Translations under genes and position numbers: made by a program
Origin: Ophiodon elongatus
Taxonomy: Eukaryota > Chordata > Actinopteri > Perciformes > Hexagrammidae
Direction: 5' to 3'
DNA: 64,000 nucleotides
NCBI GenBank assembly: GCA_016806645.1
Contig: JACSYO010002116.1
Span: 3,971,501 to 4,035,500, forward strand
Shown here: one piece after another, positions 13,733 through 27,289 of the stretch
Position numbering within the stretch: position 1 is the first letter of the stretch
Layout of the letters: each line of letters begins with the position of its first letter
Notes under the pieces: generated by a model
What the model was told of the DNA's origin: nothing
Database searches by the model: none
Seen by the model: the letters and a program-made list of their open reading frames with translations, nothing else

Positions 13733-14830
13733 TGGACAGCTGGTCAGGCACAAAAAAGAGGGACATGAGTGACAAGGGATGGTAAGAAAAAGAAAGAGGA
13801 TCAAATCAATCTTTTATTTATTAGAACGACTGGTGATAAACGAGCCACCTGATCTCCCACTGGAAAAAGATTTTTAACTTCATCCAAAGAATTTGTTATG
13901 TAAGGGTAATGGTTTTTTTTTTAGTTCGTAATCCAGCCCCATAGTTACGGCCTCCTCTGCTGTGCTGGGTCTGCATCGTCCTCCCTACTTCCAGCTCAGA
14001 GTCAGAGATGACACTCCCACTGACATGATTGCCTCTAAGCATCAGCAACCGCACAACGCCAGACACACACAACACACACGCAAGGACAGTGTCTGTCGCT
14101 CTCTTTTTCATTCTCTTACACACAGTCAGTGACAAACACAGCCTGCCAATTGTATCCTTTTCTTTGACAGCCATGATGGATCACCCGTCCACTGCCGCCA
14201 CTAATCAAGGGTGAAAGGGGTGACGGTCACACACACCTGGGGCCTGACATGGATGCATCTCTCTCTTTCTCCCTCTCTCTCTCTCTCTCTCTCTCCCTCT
14301 CTCTCTCTCTCTCTCACACACAAGCACACACAAACCTGCTGATTAAAACATTAAGACATTGCAAAGAGTTTGACAGAACAACGTAACAAGGTTTCCGAAG
14401 GCATGCTCAGCCTATCTTGTTCAGTTTGTGGCTGACTACAAAATGCGTTTCCTTCTTTTGTTGGAATCAATTTTATTGAAGGAATTTTGTCTTTGTGTCT
14501 TGAAAAAAAAAATATCTGAGTGATATTTTGGTCAGTTTCTGCTGAAAGTGTTTATATTTTAGCACATGTGTAGAGATGTATCAAATGCAGCTTGTAATAT
14601 CAAAAACATTCCAATACGAGCTTTAATGAAGAGCAGAGTTGTAACCATGTATGCCTTTCAGGTATATCGTTATGTATTATAGTGCCATTTTCTAATGTTG
14701 TTTTGCCTTTTCCCCCTCTGTGTGTCTTCGACCAGTTAATTACTTCTGACTGAAATATTGCCTTAATTATTTGCATTGCATTGTGATGCATTGTAAACAG
14801 AGAATAAAACATGATCTTCAGAAAATTTAA
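13733..14830 (+). other. lrmda: lrmda 3' untranslated region (candidate) and polyA signal
   Basis: Sequence after the lrmda stop codon. A good 5' splice site, GGATG followed by GTAAGAA at 13782, lies 49 nt after the stop, so a 3'UTR intron is possible. The first clear AATAAA is at 14803-14808, followed by a T/GT-rich stretch (tgtagtgtttttt near 14856). A weaker ATTAAA is at 14342. Either could end the transcript. Extent is inferred. Confidence 0.35.
14258..14314. repeat. (CT)n microsatellite
   Basis: CT units are interrupted by TTCTCC and CCC, then pass into short CA runs. They lie in the presumed lrmda 3'UTR or just beyond. Confidence 0.95.
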
Positions 14831-17140
14831 TCTAATGGAATATTGTCTCTACAGATGTAGTGTTTTTTAATGTTTACATTTTATAATATTTGTATGATCA
14901 CCATAGTTTTACAGTGCACTGTAAATGTGTTCATTATGATTTTTAATACTTTATCACAACAATGTATAATGCCATCTTTTAGCGTCTTTGTTTAAGTTCT
15001 CCAGGCAACCTTCCAATCTAAAATGTTGACATGAATGATGTCATACTTCTGACATAAAATTGTATTCGCTGGAATCCTTCAAGTGATTAAAAGGGTTTGT
15101 CTGACATGTGTCTCTTGTCAAATTGCTCCAGAGTTTCCTTCACATCAATTCCTTCTGCCACCATAACATACTGTATTTCTAATGATCAAATGTCATTTGA
15201 TTATATTAACACATAAATATTTTTTCCTGTGTCAAGCCTATAGAGCCAAAAGAGTCAATCAACATTTTAATAGCCCTGTGTGACTCATAATTCCAACCTC
15301 AAAAGTGGTAATAAAAGATCTCCCTGACTGACATCTCGGTTCAAGTCATGAGGCTTGATTACATTACCTGCTCCGGTAAAGGTGAAGTAGCTGGACAAAC
15401 CATAGTGATGAGATCGAGACAAAATATTTGCTGTACATGTATTTGGGATTTGAAAGAAGCCATGTTGAGCTGCAGTCCTACATGTCAATCATCCACAGAC
15501 CGATACAAAAAAGGTCAGAGATAGCCTCATGCAATGTTTGTTCACCATGTCTGTTTATTTCTTGCTTCTATTTGCTTAAAGATTGTGTGCATGTGAGAGT
15601 ACGCGTGTTCGCTCGCCCGGGCTTATACACCACTTCCTACGGGACTGTGTGACCATATTCCAGCTGACATGCCGTTCAGGAGCCTGGTCACTAGTGCCGG
15701 CGTTTCAAAATGACAAGGTTTATTTGTCTGTGTTTTGATATGCTCAGAGGAAACTGGGGCTGACAGCCGGAGGAGGTAGGAAGAGGGGAGCCACAACAAG
15801 TCCCCCCCCCCGCACGACACAAAATGTCATCCTTCCCCTGGCTGCGGCGCGCACCCAGCCATCCTGCTGAAAAGAGCAGACATTTAAAACTTTGTGACAT
15901 GTGTCACAGGCACTGCCATTGAGCCAGTGCCACTGACAGAGCTGGAATTGACAGGCCCCGAGCCACCGGAGCTGGCTGGGGGACACACCGAGTTTGGTGT
16001 GTGTCACTTCTCATTCTCGTCAGGGACGTATCCTGAGCTGCCACACCAACACAAACTGCATTATGGGATGGGCGTGGAGTGCCGGAGCAGGTTGACATAT
16101 GCTTGACATGCACCTTTGTGCATGCAAAGGTATGAATGGGATGCCTGGCATCATAGACAGTGGATTAATTAAGGTGTGAGCCACAGCCATCTACCTGTAG
16201 GCGATGACCCCCTTGACCCTCCGCTCACTGCTGCTGCTACTTGGGAACTTCCTGGCTGAACAAATGGCACGCCACTTCATCAGAGCAGATCAGTGACATT
16301 CTGGTATAGTAGCCCTGCAGGCTCTTCTACTAGCCACTCTACTATGTGTGTGCACGCTCAAAAAGAAGGTATAATTCTGGACCTACATGCTTTCTATAGC
16401 CATGCCTGAGTGAGCCACACCTGGCTGTCTGAGCACGTATCTAGTGAATGTTGGTGTTGCCTTTAATACATTTGTAATATCTTAGAAATTAAATGATAAA
16501 AAATGACACAATGAAACCGTTTTGTAATTTGATTTCATATTATACACTGATTATAACCATGTTTTAAGTATGCAGGGCATTCATACTGGAAAAGTGAAGA
16601 AAATAATACTCAAAGTTCTGCATGATTTTTGAGTGTAGTGTTGATGGACACGGTTGTCTTGCAATGCAGAAGGAAAATAGTAAACCTATTTCAGTTTACT
16701 ACTTAGAAACCCCCCCAAAAAATGCAGGCAATTAGTTAGTACAAAATGGTAACAAAAAAGTATTTTTATATATAGTGCATACAGTATTTCTGTACTGAAA
16801 TTGTGACAATATCATCAGATTTTGGACATGTTTAAATGTATTTACATACTGTAAAATCTCTGAGCTCTCTATTACATTTGTAGCACAGCACAATTCACCT
16901 CCCCAAAAGGCACACTATTGTGTGACTCACTGTCAAAGGAACTAAGGACCAATCACCCTGTCACTACGTATCACCCCGCAGCCTGATGACTGATTGGCAT
17001 GAGCTAATGCAAATTTACAAGGAGGCAGAAGGAGGAGAAAGGGACTTGTCTTTATGAGTGACAACTGGCCACTGATAGCAGAGCAGTAAACAGGATGGGG
17101 TGAGATTTAGATTTAACTGTCCCCTTGGCTCTAGAACCCC

Positions 17141-17195
17141 CCCTCTCTCTCTCTCTCTCTCCCTCTCTCTCTCTCTCTCACTCTCTCTCCCCTCC
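17141..17195. repeat. (CT)n microsatellite
   Basis: CT units with CCC and CAC interruptions. They explain the Ser/Leu-rich and Arg/Glu-rich open frames here. Confidence 0.95.
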
Positions 17196-20100
17196 TCTCT
17201 ATCTGTCTGACATACAAACTCTTTCCCTCCTGCACCTGAAGACATTTGGCAACATACCGCTGTCTCACTTGATCCAGAGAAGCCAAAGGAGAGGGGCGGG
17301 GGGGGAGTTGGAGTGGCCCTTATTTCCGGGCCGGTCTTAGATGAGTAACATTTGTCATTCAGGGTTGTGCTGTAGTAATTAGCTTGTCAGTGGGCACCAG
17401 GCTGAGCTGGCTTTTTTCTGCTAAGAAAGATGGACAGACTGACACAGGAGCTGACAGCCAGTCGATAATGTGGCAATTAATGTCATAAATAATTCCACTG
17501 CCAATTATATCAAAATGGACTCTGTTCTTTCACCTTGCCTGGTACTCCCTTATCATTTCCTCTGATAAGGGGAACAACCGTCTTCATCCTCCCTATAATT
17601 ATGGGGCTTTTTATATGGAAATACAAAATGGCCTCACTCTCCCCACATGTTTATAGCACAGGGGTGAAGAGTGGAAAGAGGGAGACATAGACAATAAATG
17701 TAACATGCTAATGAATCTGTGTTTTGTGCCCTTTACCTCGGGTATTTCTACGGGTCATATAGCAAGACCTTGAGGCATTCCAAATGTCATTGGATGCACA
17801 AAAGAAAAAAAAACTTGTTTTGAAAATTCAGACAATTATGTGAGAGAGATCGATTGGAGCTGATATTCTAAAGGTTGAAAAAGCTTAACCAACAGTGAGA
17901 ATATTGATCCTGACGCCCCATCACTCGGTGGGAAAAATTATATCCATTCTCTGTCTTCAAGATGCAGGTCAATCAATCGCAGTAGGTGAGAATACACGAT
18001 GAGCTGGAATCAACAAGGGTTCACTGAATAGTAAATGTGCTGTATATTGAAGCGAAATAAAAATGGGAAAAGTGGGAATTTGCTTTGAAATGGTTATTAT
18101 CCACCACCTCGGCCTGTTTCCTCTGGCTCATTTGTCTCGACAAGTGACTCAGTCACTGCGAATGGTCCCCATCAGCCTGACACTAAACTCTTCCTGTGAA
18201 ATGTATGAGCAAATAAAGTGAGCTCAGCACATGTAAAGCCCTCCTAATGCATTGTAAAACAGCCTTAAACACATCAGATGTATCTTCGGGATGGGAAGGT
18301 CGCTCTGATGGTAATATATGGCCTGTGCTGAGAAGTCTCAAGGTCGTGTCAGATGTGCCTACATAATGCATGATTTCCCGTTACTCTTACAGACTCCAAT
18401 CATGCCTCACAAGCCTTGAGATGAAAATTTTACTAAGTAAATCAGCCACCTTGCTGGCATTTCTATTACCCCTCTGTGTGCACTGACAGAGAAGATGAAT
18501 AACGCTAAATAATAACATGTGATAACAAATCATATTTACTACTCATAGAGAGAGAAGCGGCAGTGGATGTAAAACCGTTAGCTGGGTTTTGTTATTCTTT
18601 CATCTTGCCTGTATGGATTTTACTTCAGTTTTTTTTTGTATGTGTGCGTGTGTGTAAATGTGTTCTTTGTACTTTATGGAGATGAGTGTGTCACTCCTCC
18701 ACTTGTCACTGTCCTCTTGTTAGATTGTGTGCGTAATTATTGTGTCATTTATTGCACGAGGATTGCTTGCTTTGAATAAAGCAGTTAAATGACCCTGTTA
18801 GCATAATTAATTTAACCATCCTAAGGGGCTGCAAAGTCGGAGTCTCATGAATATTAATTATTGTCAGTGTCAGTGCTAAATATTGTACAACAACAATGCA
18901 ACATGTTTTTGTTTTGTTTTTGTTTTGAAGTGAAACATTGTTTGATGCAGTTTTTGACTGAAACTTTGACAGTTTGATCCTGAATCATTTTCTCTAAATT
19001 TTCTTTTAACAATAACACATTTATGTAGAAGAAACATGTAAAATACAATACCTCCCAATGGCTGCATGTTACCAGATGAATATTAAAAGAAACATCAGCT
19101 AAATCATTAAAACAACAACTACGCTTCAACTAAATTCATTTGCCAGACAACATACAGTAATTATACAGAATGCTATGGCAAATTACATGCAATGTTGGTA
19201 TTTTAATATATGCCCTACAGCTAATACTTAACATGACACAAATTATCAGCCATTGATTTTACACGCTTGACTCGAACAATCAAACTTTTCTCATAAAATT
19301 CCTGGAAATATTGGCATTTAATTCTTTTTTCTACCATCGTCCTGAGGGTGGAGATGCTGATTGTGCGTATGTATGCTTGTACGTCCGGTGTTTATCTGAC
19401 AACTGGACATGAACAACAACCAGAGAAAGCCCTCAGGAAAGACGATTTTCACACATGGGCAATTCTGTATGACTTCATTGAGGCACAAGAGAATACTTCA
19501 ACAAACAGTGTATTGTACATTGAGCTGAGTGATGTGTACCTACCAATGATATCGCACTCCATCGTGCAACGGGCTGCTGCAGTGTATGTGACTGCCATTG
19601 TGGATCACCATGGAAAGCCTGGTGGAAGCAGAAATTACTATTCAAAATGGAAAGAGAATATTTCCCATGAATGTCTTTGAACTGTAAACAATGTTCATAC
19701 ATTTCATATGAATACACACTTTATGGGCCCCACAGTTATGTGACCTGAGGGAAGAGTGTGTTGTGTTGCGTGTCAGACTTGGTGGTATTTCCTGCGGTGC
19801 TCCGATCCTATCTATGGGGTCCTCTGGAGGGCAGCTTTTCAAACGGCTCAACTTGGCCTTGGCCAATGACAGTGACATACAGAGGCAGTCGATTTTTGAC
19901 ACACGGCTGTGACTAATTGTGAGGAAAAGGTAAGGGACATCTGTTCTGGGGCCATTCTTAAAGACATGGAGATCCAACCCACCTCCCCCGGGTATGGCTT
20001 AGCACAAATGAAATCCTTGAATCATGAATACTCTGAAGGTGAGCAGCTATTTACTGCAGCCAATCTTGCTTTTATGGGAGTAATATTGGTGGTCAGTTGG

Positions 20101-20829
20101 AGAGAGCTCATGTTTTAAGTATATTTGTCCTCTCTCTTTGTATAGCATTTCAAAGAAGCTTATTGACTTTAATTTGTCTTCTATAGTACAGCAATTTGAC
20201 TTCCTGTAATACGTAAGATGTTTGTAATGCACATAATTATTATTGGGAAAAGTTGGTTAAAAAAGGCAGTGAACTTGAGGATTGATTTCTACAACTGTAA
20301 TGGTAAACATGGAATCAAACACCTAACACAATGGCTCTCAACATGATAACGGCAAGCTCGCGGTTCACAGCTAAAAGTGCTAACAGCGCTAACAGTGTAA
20401 ACTAAAGTGAAAGTGCTGACAGAGCAAACAGTACCTTTAGGGGGAAACGGATGGTGGGTATTCTTACGTGACGACACTGTTGGTAAGGGAGGCAGCTGTA
20501 ACCGCTGTTTGAGTGCAATGTAGAGCAGTGGCAATCAGAGAACAACACACACAGAGGAAGAGCAACTTCATTGTCCGCATACTTCCATTATATCTTCATA
20601 TAGGAAATAGTTGTTTGCTGCTGTATTAATGTTAAGAATGTTAATTATGTACATCTCCTTTGAATTCAGTCAATCAAATAACAAGTCTAGTGGATATGGC
20701 AGTATGTGAAGCTTCTGATGAAAAAGTAAAAGGCCCAAACTCACTATTGATTTACATGAGGCTATTAAGAATTTAAAAAATGAAAATCAGTCATTTGTCA
20801 ACTCTTGTTAATTCAATAAGACTGCTCAC

Positions 20830-20958
20830 AATGACAATGCTAACATGCTGACATTTAGCACTTTTTTATCACGTTTACTGTCTTAGTTTAGTGTGTTAGC
20901 ATGCTACAATTTGCTGATCAGCACTAAATAAAAACTACAGCTGAGTCTGGTGGGTTAA
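20830..20958. mobile_element. Teleost dispersed repeat copy (unclassified)
   Basis: The words aatgctaacatgctga, tttagc, gtgttagcatgcta, tttgctgatcagcacta and acagctgagtctg occur in the order typical of a very common interspersed repeat of percomorph fish. The element was recognised from memory; its class and exact ends are not resolved. Confidence 0.55.
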
Positions 20959-23900
20959 GGGAAGGATAAGTAAAATGGGTAGAATTAATGCAAGAAAAAA
21001 ACAGACACCCATATCATGTATTTGTATTTATTTTTTATTCATTTGGGAAATTTCATTGCATATTATGTCACTACACTGCTTTTTCCAATCCAGGCCATTA
21101 GAGGGCACATTCACTTGGGTGGTATTGAGTAGTATTGCAGGCACCGAGGAAGAATAAATCTTTCTGCCGTGACGTATACGTAGCTCAACATGTGTGTGTG
21201 CCTTCTATTCTTTGACACAGGTCAAATATGCCTTAAATTGAGTGCACGTGCCAAAGTTTAAGAGTTGAACATGTAACTGGGAAAGCTAACCCCCCAAAGA
21301 ACACTGAGAAACTTGTGAATTCACTGTGCATTTAAATGTATGTCGTTGTTTCAGTCATGCAAGAAGTTAGTTCCTGGTTATTATGTGTAGCCAAACGGAC
21401 ATATTTGTGGTTTATGGCCTAAACAGAACAATGCTATTGTGACCTAATTTCACACATAACATGGCGAATGCACATGGTGGGTAAAGCATGACATATGGGT
21501 GAGTGGGAAAGTATTTGTTGTACTTGAACTCCCTGTGTGGAAATGTGTTTTTGTATAAAAGTCAAATGTGTAAACTTAAAAGCCATGTTATTAGTTTTGT
21601 AAATACAATAGTACTGTAAGGCCAGTTCATATTGAGACAATGCATTTATTGTTTTTAATGGATACAGTGAAAATGCACTAGGGTTAGAGAATATATATTT
21701 GGTAATATATATTTTTAGATTTGAATGAATGTGTTTCATGGGTCTAAGCAGCCGAACGGGGCTTTGGAGCAACTGTTATTTTCACCTCAGTGTTGTTAAA
21801 TGTCCATGCTATACAAAACAGGGACCGAAGCTAAAGCCATTAGTTTATAACAGATATGTTTGATACCTGAAGTATGATTTGTGAAGAAGAATAAATCTTC
21901 CTGCTGTGAAGTAAACAGCGTGTGCTCAACGTGTGTGTGCTCAACGTGTGCTCAACTTGTGTGTCTCTTCTTCTTGTTTTTTTACACAGCGTGTTTACTG
22001 CTGGCCCAGGTTCCCCGAGGGCCGAGGCCGGCAATACTGAAGATACGTGAAAGCAGAGTTGTTCTCATATCAAACTACACAAATCATTCACCGTTTCAAA
22101 TATGCATATGGTGATTTAATGCCAATAGCGGAAAATATTGAATTTCTCACAAGAGTTAGTTTGAATATCCCTGAGCTAAAGGTTTACTGGTCGTTCTTCT
22201 TCTCTATGTGTGGGTAAAAATCAGCCGTGAACCTTCGCATTTGGGTATTAGCAATGTTTTTGTTTTTTTTCTCATTCTCAGACAGGCAGATAGGCCTAAC
22301 CTTGTCTGTCTCTCCAAATATATTGATTAGCCTGTGAGAAGAGAGAGGCTGTGAGATCGACTGCAGAAGCTAAACTTGAAGTAATTGCTCACAACTAATA
22401 GCATTCCATTATTTCACAGAGAGAGGGGAAAAAGTTGTTGTTGTACATGAGTTTGAAGATGGCAGAGCAAAATGTCATTGTTTTGAACAAGTAATGAAAT
22501 GAGTGTCCCTGTATTATTAGCAATATCAGAATGATGATGATTTGCAACATGGCAACCCAAGCTACCTGATTTGAGGACCTAATCTTGATTTCATGTTAAA
22601 GCACCAGTTACAATGACAGCCTGCTATTGCTTGTGTGTCAGATAGAAAATCCAACCATCAGCGATGGGCTTAGAGAGGAAGACTCGCCAACTTTTCCAGA
22701 AGAAAACAAATTGCAAATGGCAGTGGCAGGCAGGAAAAAAAGAATAAAGGCAACCTCTGCGCCTTTGTTGTTCTCCTTTAATTCGGTTAATCGCCCCCAG
22801 GTAAAGATTAACTGCCCTTGCCAATTTAATTCAGCCTCAAATGCTGGTGCTACAAGGTCACTTTTTCTTTTCTTCCTCTCTTCCACTGTCTCTTTATTCA
22901 CTCCCCCTTTGACCAAACCCCCCTCCCGTCTCATCTCCCGCTCTCCTCCAATTCTCTTCCGTGAGCAGGATTGAGTTGTCATGTAGTTCTAATAGGCAGC
23001 ACAGGGAATCATTAGTCCACCTCGGCTCCCTGACTGATGGGTATTTCACTCCAATCATCTGAGTACCGTGCGCGTTTGCGTAGGTGTGTGTATGTGTGCG
23101 TGTGGAAAGAGCGGGAGTAAACACCCCTCCTCCCTCCACCACAGACTTCACCATCCCCCCTGCCCACCCTCCCCACACACCCACTCACCACTGCATTGTG
23201 CCCCTTTCTGCTATTGACGGAGTGTCAGAGCTGAAGGGAGATGTCTTAATCAACTTGGACACACTGGGCATTGATTTGACAAGCTGCTGTAATGACCTTC
23301 TTGTTTGCGTAAAGGATCACTGTTTATCTGGGCCACAACTGAAGCGCTGAGCATGCCTCATTGTCATGGAAACTATTATCACCGCTGAATTTGGATGGGT
23401 CTGTCTCTGTCCGTCTCTGTCACACGCACAAACACACTGTCTCTTGTACACACATGCAGCCATATATATTGATATATGTTTGAGGTAACCAGATGTGTTT
23501 GTGTGTGTGTGCGCACTTGTGTGTGTGTGTGTGTGCGCGCATAATATACATGTGCTTGAATGTGACGGTTAACACTCCAAGTTGAAATCGTCAGGGGTCA
23601 AAGGGAAATGCTATAATTGGTGTCAACATCGTTTACATCAATGTTATGGAAATCATTACAAACTGGATGGATTGACTGAGAAACCGCAATAATCCCAAGA
23701 CAGTCGTTTTATATACCTGCCTCTCAGCTTTTTGGAAATTATTTTAAACGTTGTAGCTCATTGATTTACTAAATGACCCATAATGACTTCTAAAATGGAC
23801 AGTTAATTCTCAATGTGGAAATTAAGAAATGCATACATATTCTCTTTAAGCTTCTAGAAAAGGTCTGTCTGTAATTCTATATGATTCTCCTCCTTGATCT

Positions 23901-26692
23901 GTCAGGCCTTATCTTAGAGCCTGTGTGAAATTGATTTTTTTTTATTATTATGAATTATGATCTTCTATCAGCCAGTGCATGTTTAAAGATGAAGAGAAAG
24001 ATTGCCTTTGTTTGTGTTCTGGCACTAACACATGAACGGTGTTGTGCTCCATCACCTGGTTCATGGCCACAGGCACAGCCTGTTGCCTTAAGAAGAAGAC
24101 ACTCTGAGTCGATTTGCAGGGATCTCAGGTTCAGGGTGCTGTCAGCTTCTGTCAGGGCAATCAGCAACACTCAGCCTCCCCTGAATAGCTCGCACAGCAG
24201 ACGGTAAATATTATTGGCATTCTGACACCCTCTTGCTGCGACCAAGTGTGTAAAATTGTTAATAAGGAACATGATGGGGCCACTGCATGCTGTCGTGAGA
24301 ATGGAAAAGCTTGCTCTTTTTGGCAATTATCCAAATAACAGGATGAGGCGTCTGCGGACAGGTGATTTAAGTCCTTAACAGAGTGGTGAAGAGGTTTGTT
24401 TTGGCAGGGAGGAAGTTAGAAAAAGTCACAGAGGGCACATGGTAAACATTGTCCTTGTGCTTTATCCATTAATACAACTCCTTATAAAATGTAAACAAAG
24501 ACCCTTGTATGCACTGTTTGGAAAAATTGCTATAGACAGTGTCCATAGACGAGGCACTTTAACACTTGAGGGCTATTCTACATGATGTATGATAGTCATC
24601 TTAACAATATTGAAACGGGTAAAGGTGGTTGGTGTGTCAGCTTTAAGAGGCTGAGAACGAGCTGCTTGTTTACTGAAATCCACTGTTATTAGTTATTTCT
24701 ATGCGTCCCCCCTGAAAGTCTCAATGTGACACTGCGATAAGGCAAACCGTATTCCTTCCCTTGCATAGAGCGCGTAAGTCATTACTTTTAAAGGCATAGT
24801 ATCTACAAGTCACAGAAGGACACGTTGATAGCAGAATAAAGTACACAATCGTAAACGTTTATGCCAGTGTTCCTCACTGTATGATTACATTTTTATGGTT
24901 CATATTCTGATACGGCTTGTTTTTGCTGCCACTTTTAAAGCAATGAGACAGGCCCAGAGGTGGCATTTCTCCTTTGCTTTATGGGGGGAGAGTCCTGCTC
25001 GGTTTCGTTCGGTAAACACACTGCCAAGCTAAATGGCTGATCAATCAATTTCAGTGGGATCGATCTGCATCAGTTCTGCCTGCATGCACACACCCGGAGC
25101 CACTTTATTGTAAATCAATCATTTTGAAAACAACTCACATAGGGGCCCGTCCTCACTAACAAGCCATCAATTCCAGCACCCTTATCAGGCCACAAATCAA
25201 CAGCCACAAAAACATCTGCTCCATTTCCATCGCTTTCCCCCCTCTGCCTTTCTCCGTCTTTCAGCCCCATTCCGTCCGTGCCGCTTGTTGTGTTTTGATG
25301 GTGTCTGGCAGAGAGAAGAGAGGAGAGGTTGCGAATCTTCACCTCACCACTTAAGATAACCCAAGGGTAATAGTGTTTGCACATTTGAGAGAGAAATGAG
25401 GACAAATGCCAGGGTGGGTCATACATTCTCCTTCTGACCGGCTGTTTGACGTTGGAGTGTGAAATTGCACACTTCGGCTGAGGGGCCTGTAGGAGGAGGA
25501 GGAGCGGGGCCGGGCAGGGCCCAGAGACTTATGAGATGTCCACTGATTTCGAGCTATGTGAGAGGACTGGTTCAATGTCTGAGGAGTCAGCCGTCCCTCA
25601 TCATAACACCACAGAATTGGTGCTGCGCGTGATGTTTGAAGGGTTCTCGGGAGATATCTCAGTACCCTTGACACAGGCGACACAGTGTTTAGTACGGTGT
25701 ATCTAGAAGCCGATTATTTCACTTGAAAAATTGTTGCGTAACATAAAGGTTAAAAATCAGCATACTTTGATACTGTTTAATGACATGCTTATCACTGCCA
25801 GGCTTTGCTTAGACATGTTGAAGCTGCACCAGGGGATTACTTTCTCAATATATAATTTGCCCCTTAGAATAACTGTATCTGTAAACCCAACCCACATTAA
25901 GATGCTACGTATCTCGATGTAATGCCCAAACATTCATAGCCCTGACATGACAGCACAGCAAGATACCTGGTATGATGTCCTTTGCTCATCCGCTGTCACC
26001 GTCTCCATGGAGATTTACGAGCCAATGTGGACAGAATGTGATTCCAATGCTATTCCTGCCCATCACTGTGGATCCCTGTTGATTGACAGTCTGACTGGTG
26101 AAAGTGATGGAGCAGCTAATAGCATGTCAGTAAACATAAATCAAGACTAATGCCAATGGATAAGAAGATTGGCGATGCGACTTGGGCCGCGGGGTCACCG
26201 ACCCGTCTGCGTGGTGGGGATTGGTAAAATACAATAAACATTTATCTTAGGCTTCCAATGGTGGTAGTCAAGGTCAGGCACTTGGTTCTATTGCAATTTT
26301 ACTGTCCCTGTGTATTGTATATAAATTGTAAAATGGTGAAGAAACATGCAAATGTTTGTGTTTGTGTCAATCCCAGAGGTGGACTGAAAGTACTCCGATC
26401 CGTTACTTAAAGGCCCTGAAAACATCAGCTTCTTACTCAATGGGGAGCAATGGGGTCCTTCATCAATAATGGCATGGCATTTATGGCATGCTTTAATTTT
26501 TAGGACTTTTTTTCAACATACTATAATATGACTAATTTTGACATAGTATACTATGAGTATTTTAAGACCTTTTTTTGACATACTTGACTGATGTTTGACA
26601 TACTATGACTTTTCTCGACATGCAATACCATTTTTTTTTACTTATTTCGACATACTATACCATAACGTTTTTGTTAAATACTATACCCTAAA

Positions 26693-26815
26693 CCAGGGGC
26701 CATTGATGTTTTTCAGGCCAAGGACCCCAAACTGATAGAGAGAGCAGGGATCCCCTACTATATATATTGTATAAAATTGTGTTTTATATTAAACTGGGCC
26801 TAGTGCCTTGTATAA
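26693..26815. mobile_element. Possible hAT-like transposon end fragment
   Basis: The sequence accaggggccattgatgttt starts with a CAGGGG-type end and continues into a stretch (ggccaaggaccccaaactga, then actatatatattgtataaaat) that resembles a common fish repeat. CAGGG termini are typical of hAT elements, but no matching second end or target duplication was found. Tentative. Confidence 0.3.
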
Positions 26816-27019
26816 ACATAACTTGTTATTGTGCATTCAATACTAAGCTATTCAAATAATACACAGGTTCATATATTCATGTTTTTATTTTAAACATGTG
26901 CAAGGTACAGTGAGTAGGGTGATCGTGCCTCTGCCAGTTATAAACATACCTTGTCAACTGATACCAATGCCAATATTAACATCATCTGTCAATTGCATTC
27001 CATTTATCCATTCGCTACA

Positions 27020-27126
27020 ATATGAGGCTACAATTCGCACAGGCTCACCAAAATTGGACAATAGAAGTTTGGGAAAAACGTTGCCTGGTCTGATGAGTCT
27101 CGATTTCAGCTGCGACATTCAGATCT
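27020..27126 (+). pseudogene. Tc1/mariner-like transposase relic
   Basis: From 27086 the frame reads W-S-D-E-S-R-F-Q-L-R-H-S-D. This corresponds to the WSDESRF block of Tc1-family DDE transposases, whose Asp is the second catalytic acidic residue. The 60 bp before it (attcgcacaggctcaccaaa) also resemble fish Tc1-like copies. The fragment covers only about 35 codons, and its upstream part is out of phase with the WSDESRF block. The array sequence resumes right after it, so it is a dead insertion remnant. Confidence 0.6.
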
Positions 27127-27289
27127 TTTTTCTTGACAAACTTTACCATGACTTTTTTTGACATTCTATATACAATGACATTTTTATGATGTTTTTCAAT
27201 GTACTAAACTATGACTTTTATTTTTTTTCGACATACTATACTATGACTCTTCTTGACATGCGATACAATAAACGTTTGAGATGAGCCAG

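Larger units (their letters stand above)
14831..26459. other. Intergenic region, no gene recognised
   Basis: About 11.6 kb between lrmda and the AT-rich array. Open frames (longest 110-115 codons, at 19348-19680, 22627-22974 and 22638-22982) show no recognisable domain, codon bias or splice context. Contents noted are a CT repeat at 17141, a dispersed teleost repeat at 20830, a pair of diverged direct repeats near 21147 and 21886, and short GT runs near 23500. Blocks at 17461-17620 and 18721-18870 are rich in TAATTA-type words and read like conserved noncoding elements; this is an impression only. Confidence 0.5.

Noticed and set aside
19348..19680. 110-codon open frame on the + strand
   Set aside because: No recognisable domain, no splice signals or promoter context, ordinary intergenic base composition; a frame of this length is expected by chance in 64 kb.
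22627..22982. Overlapping frames of about 115 codons on both strands
   Set aside because: They are mirror frames of the same low-complexity CT/AG-rich sequence and have no protein features.
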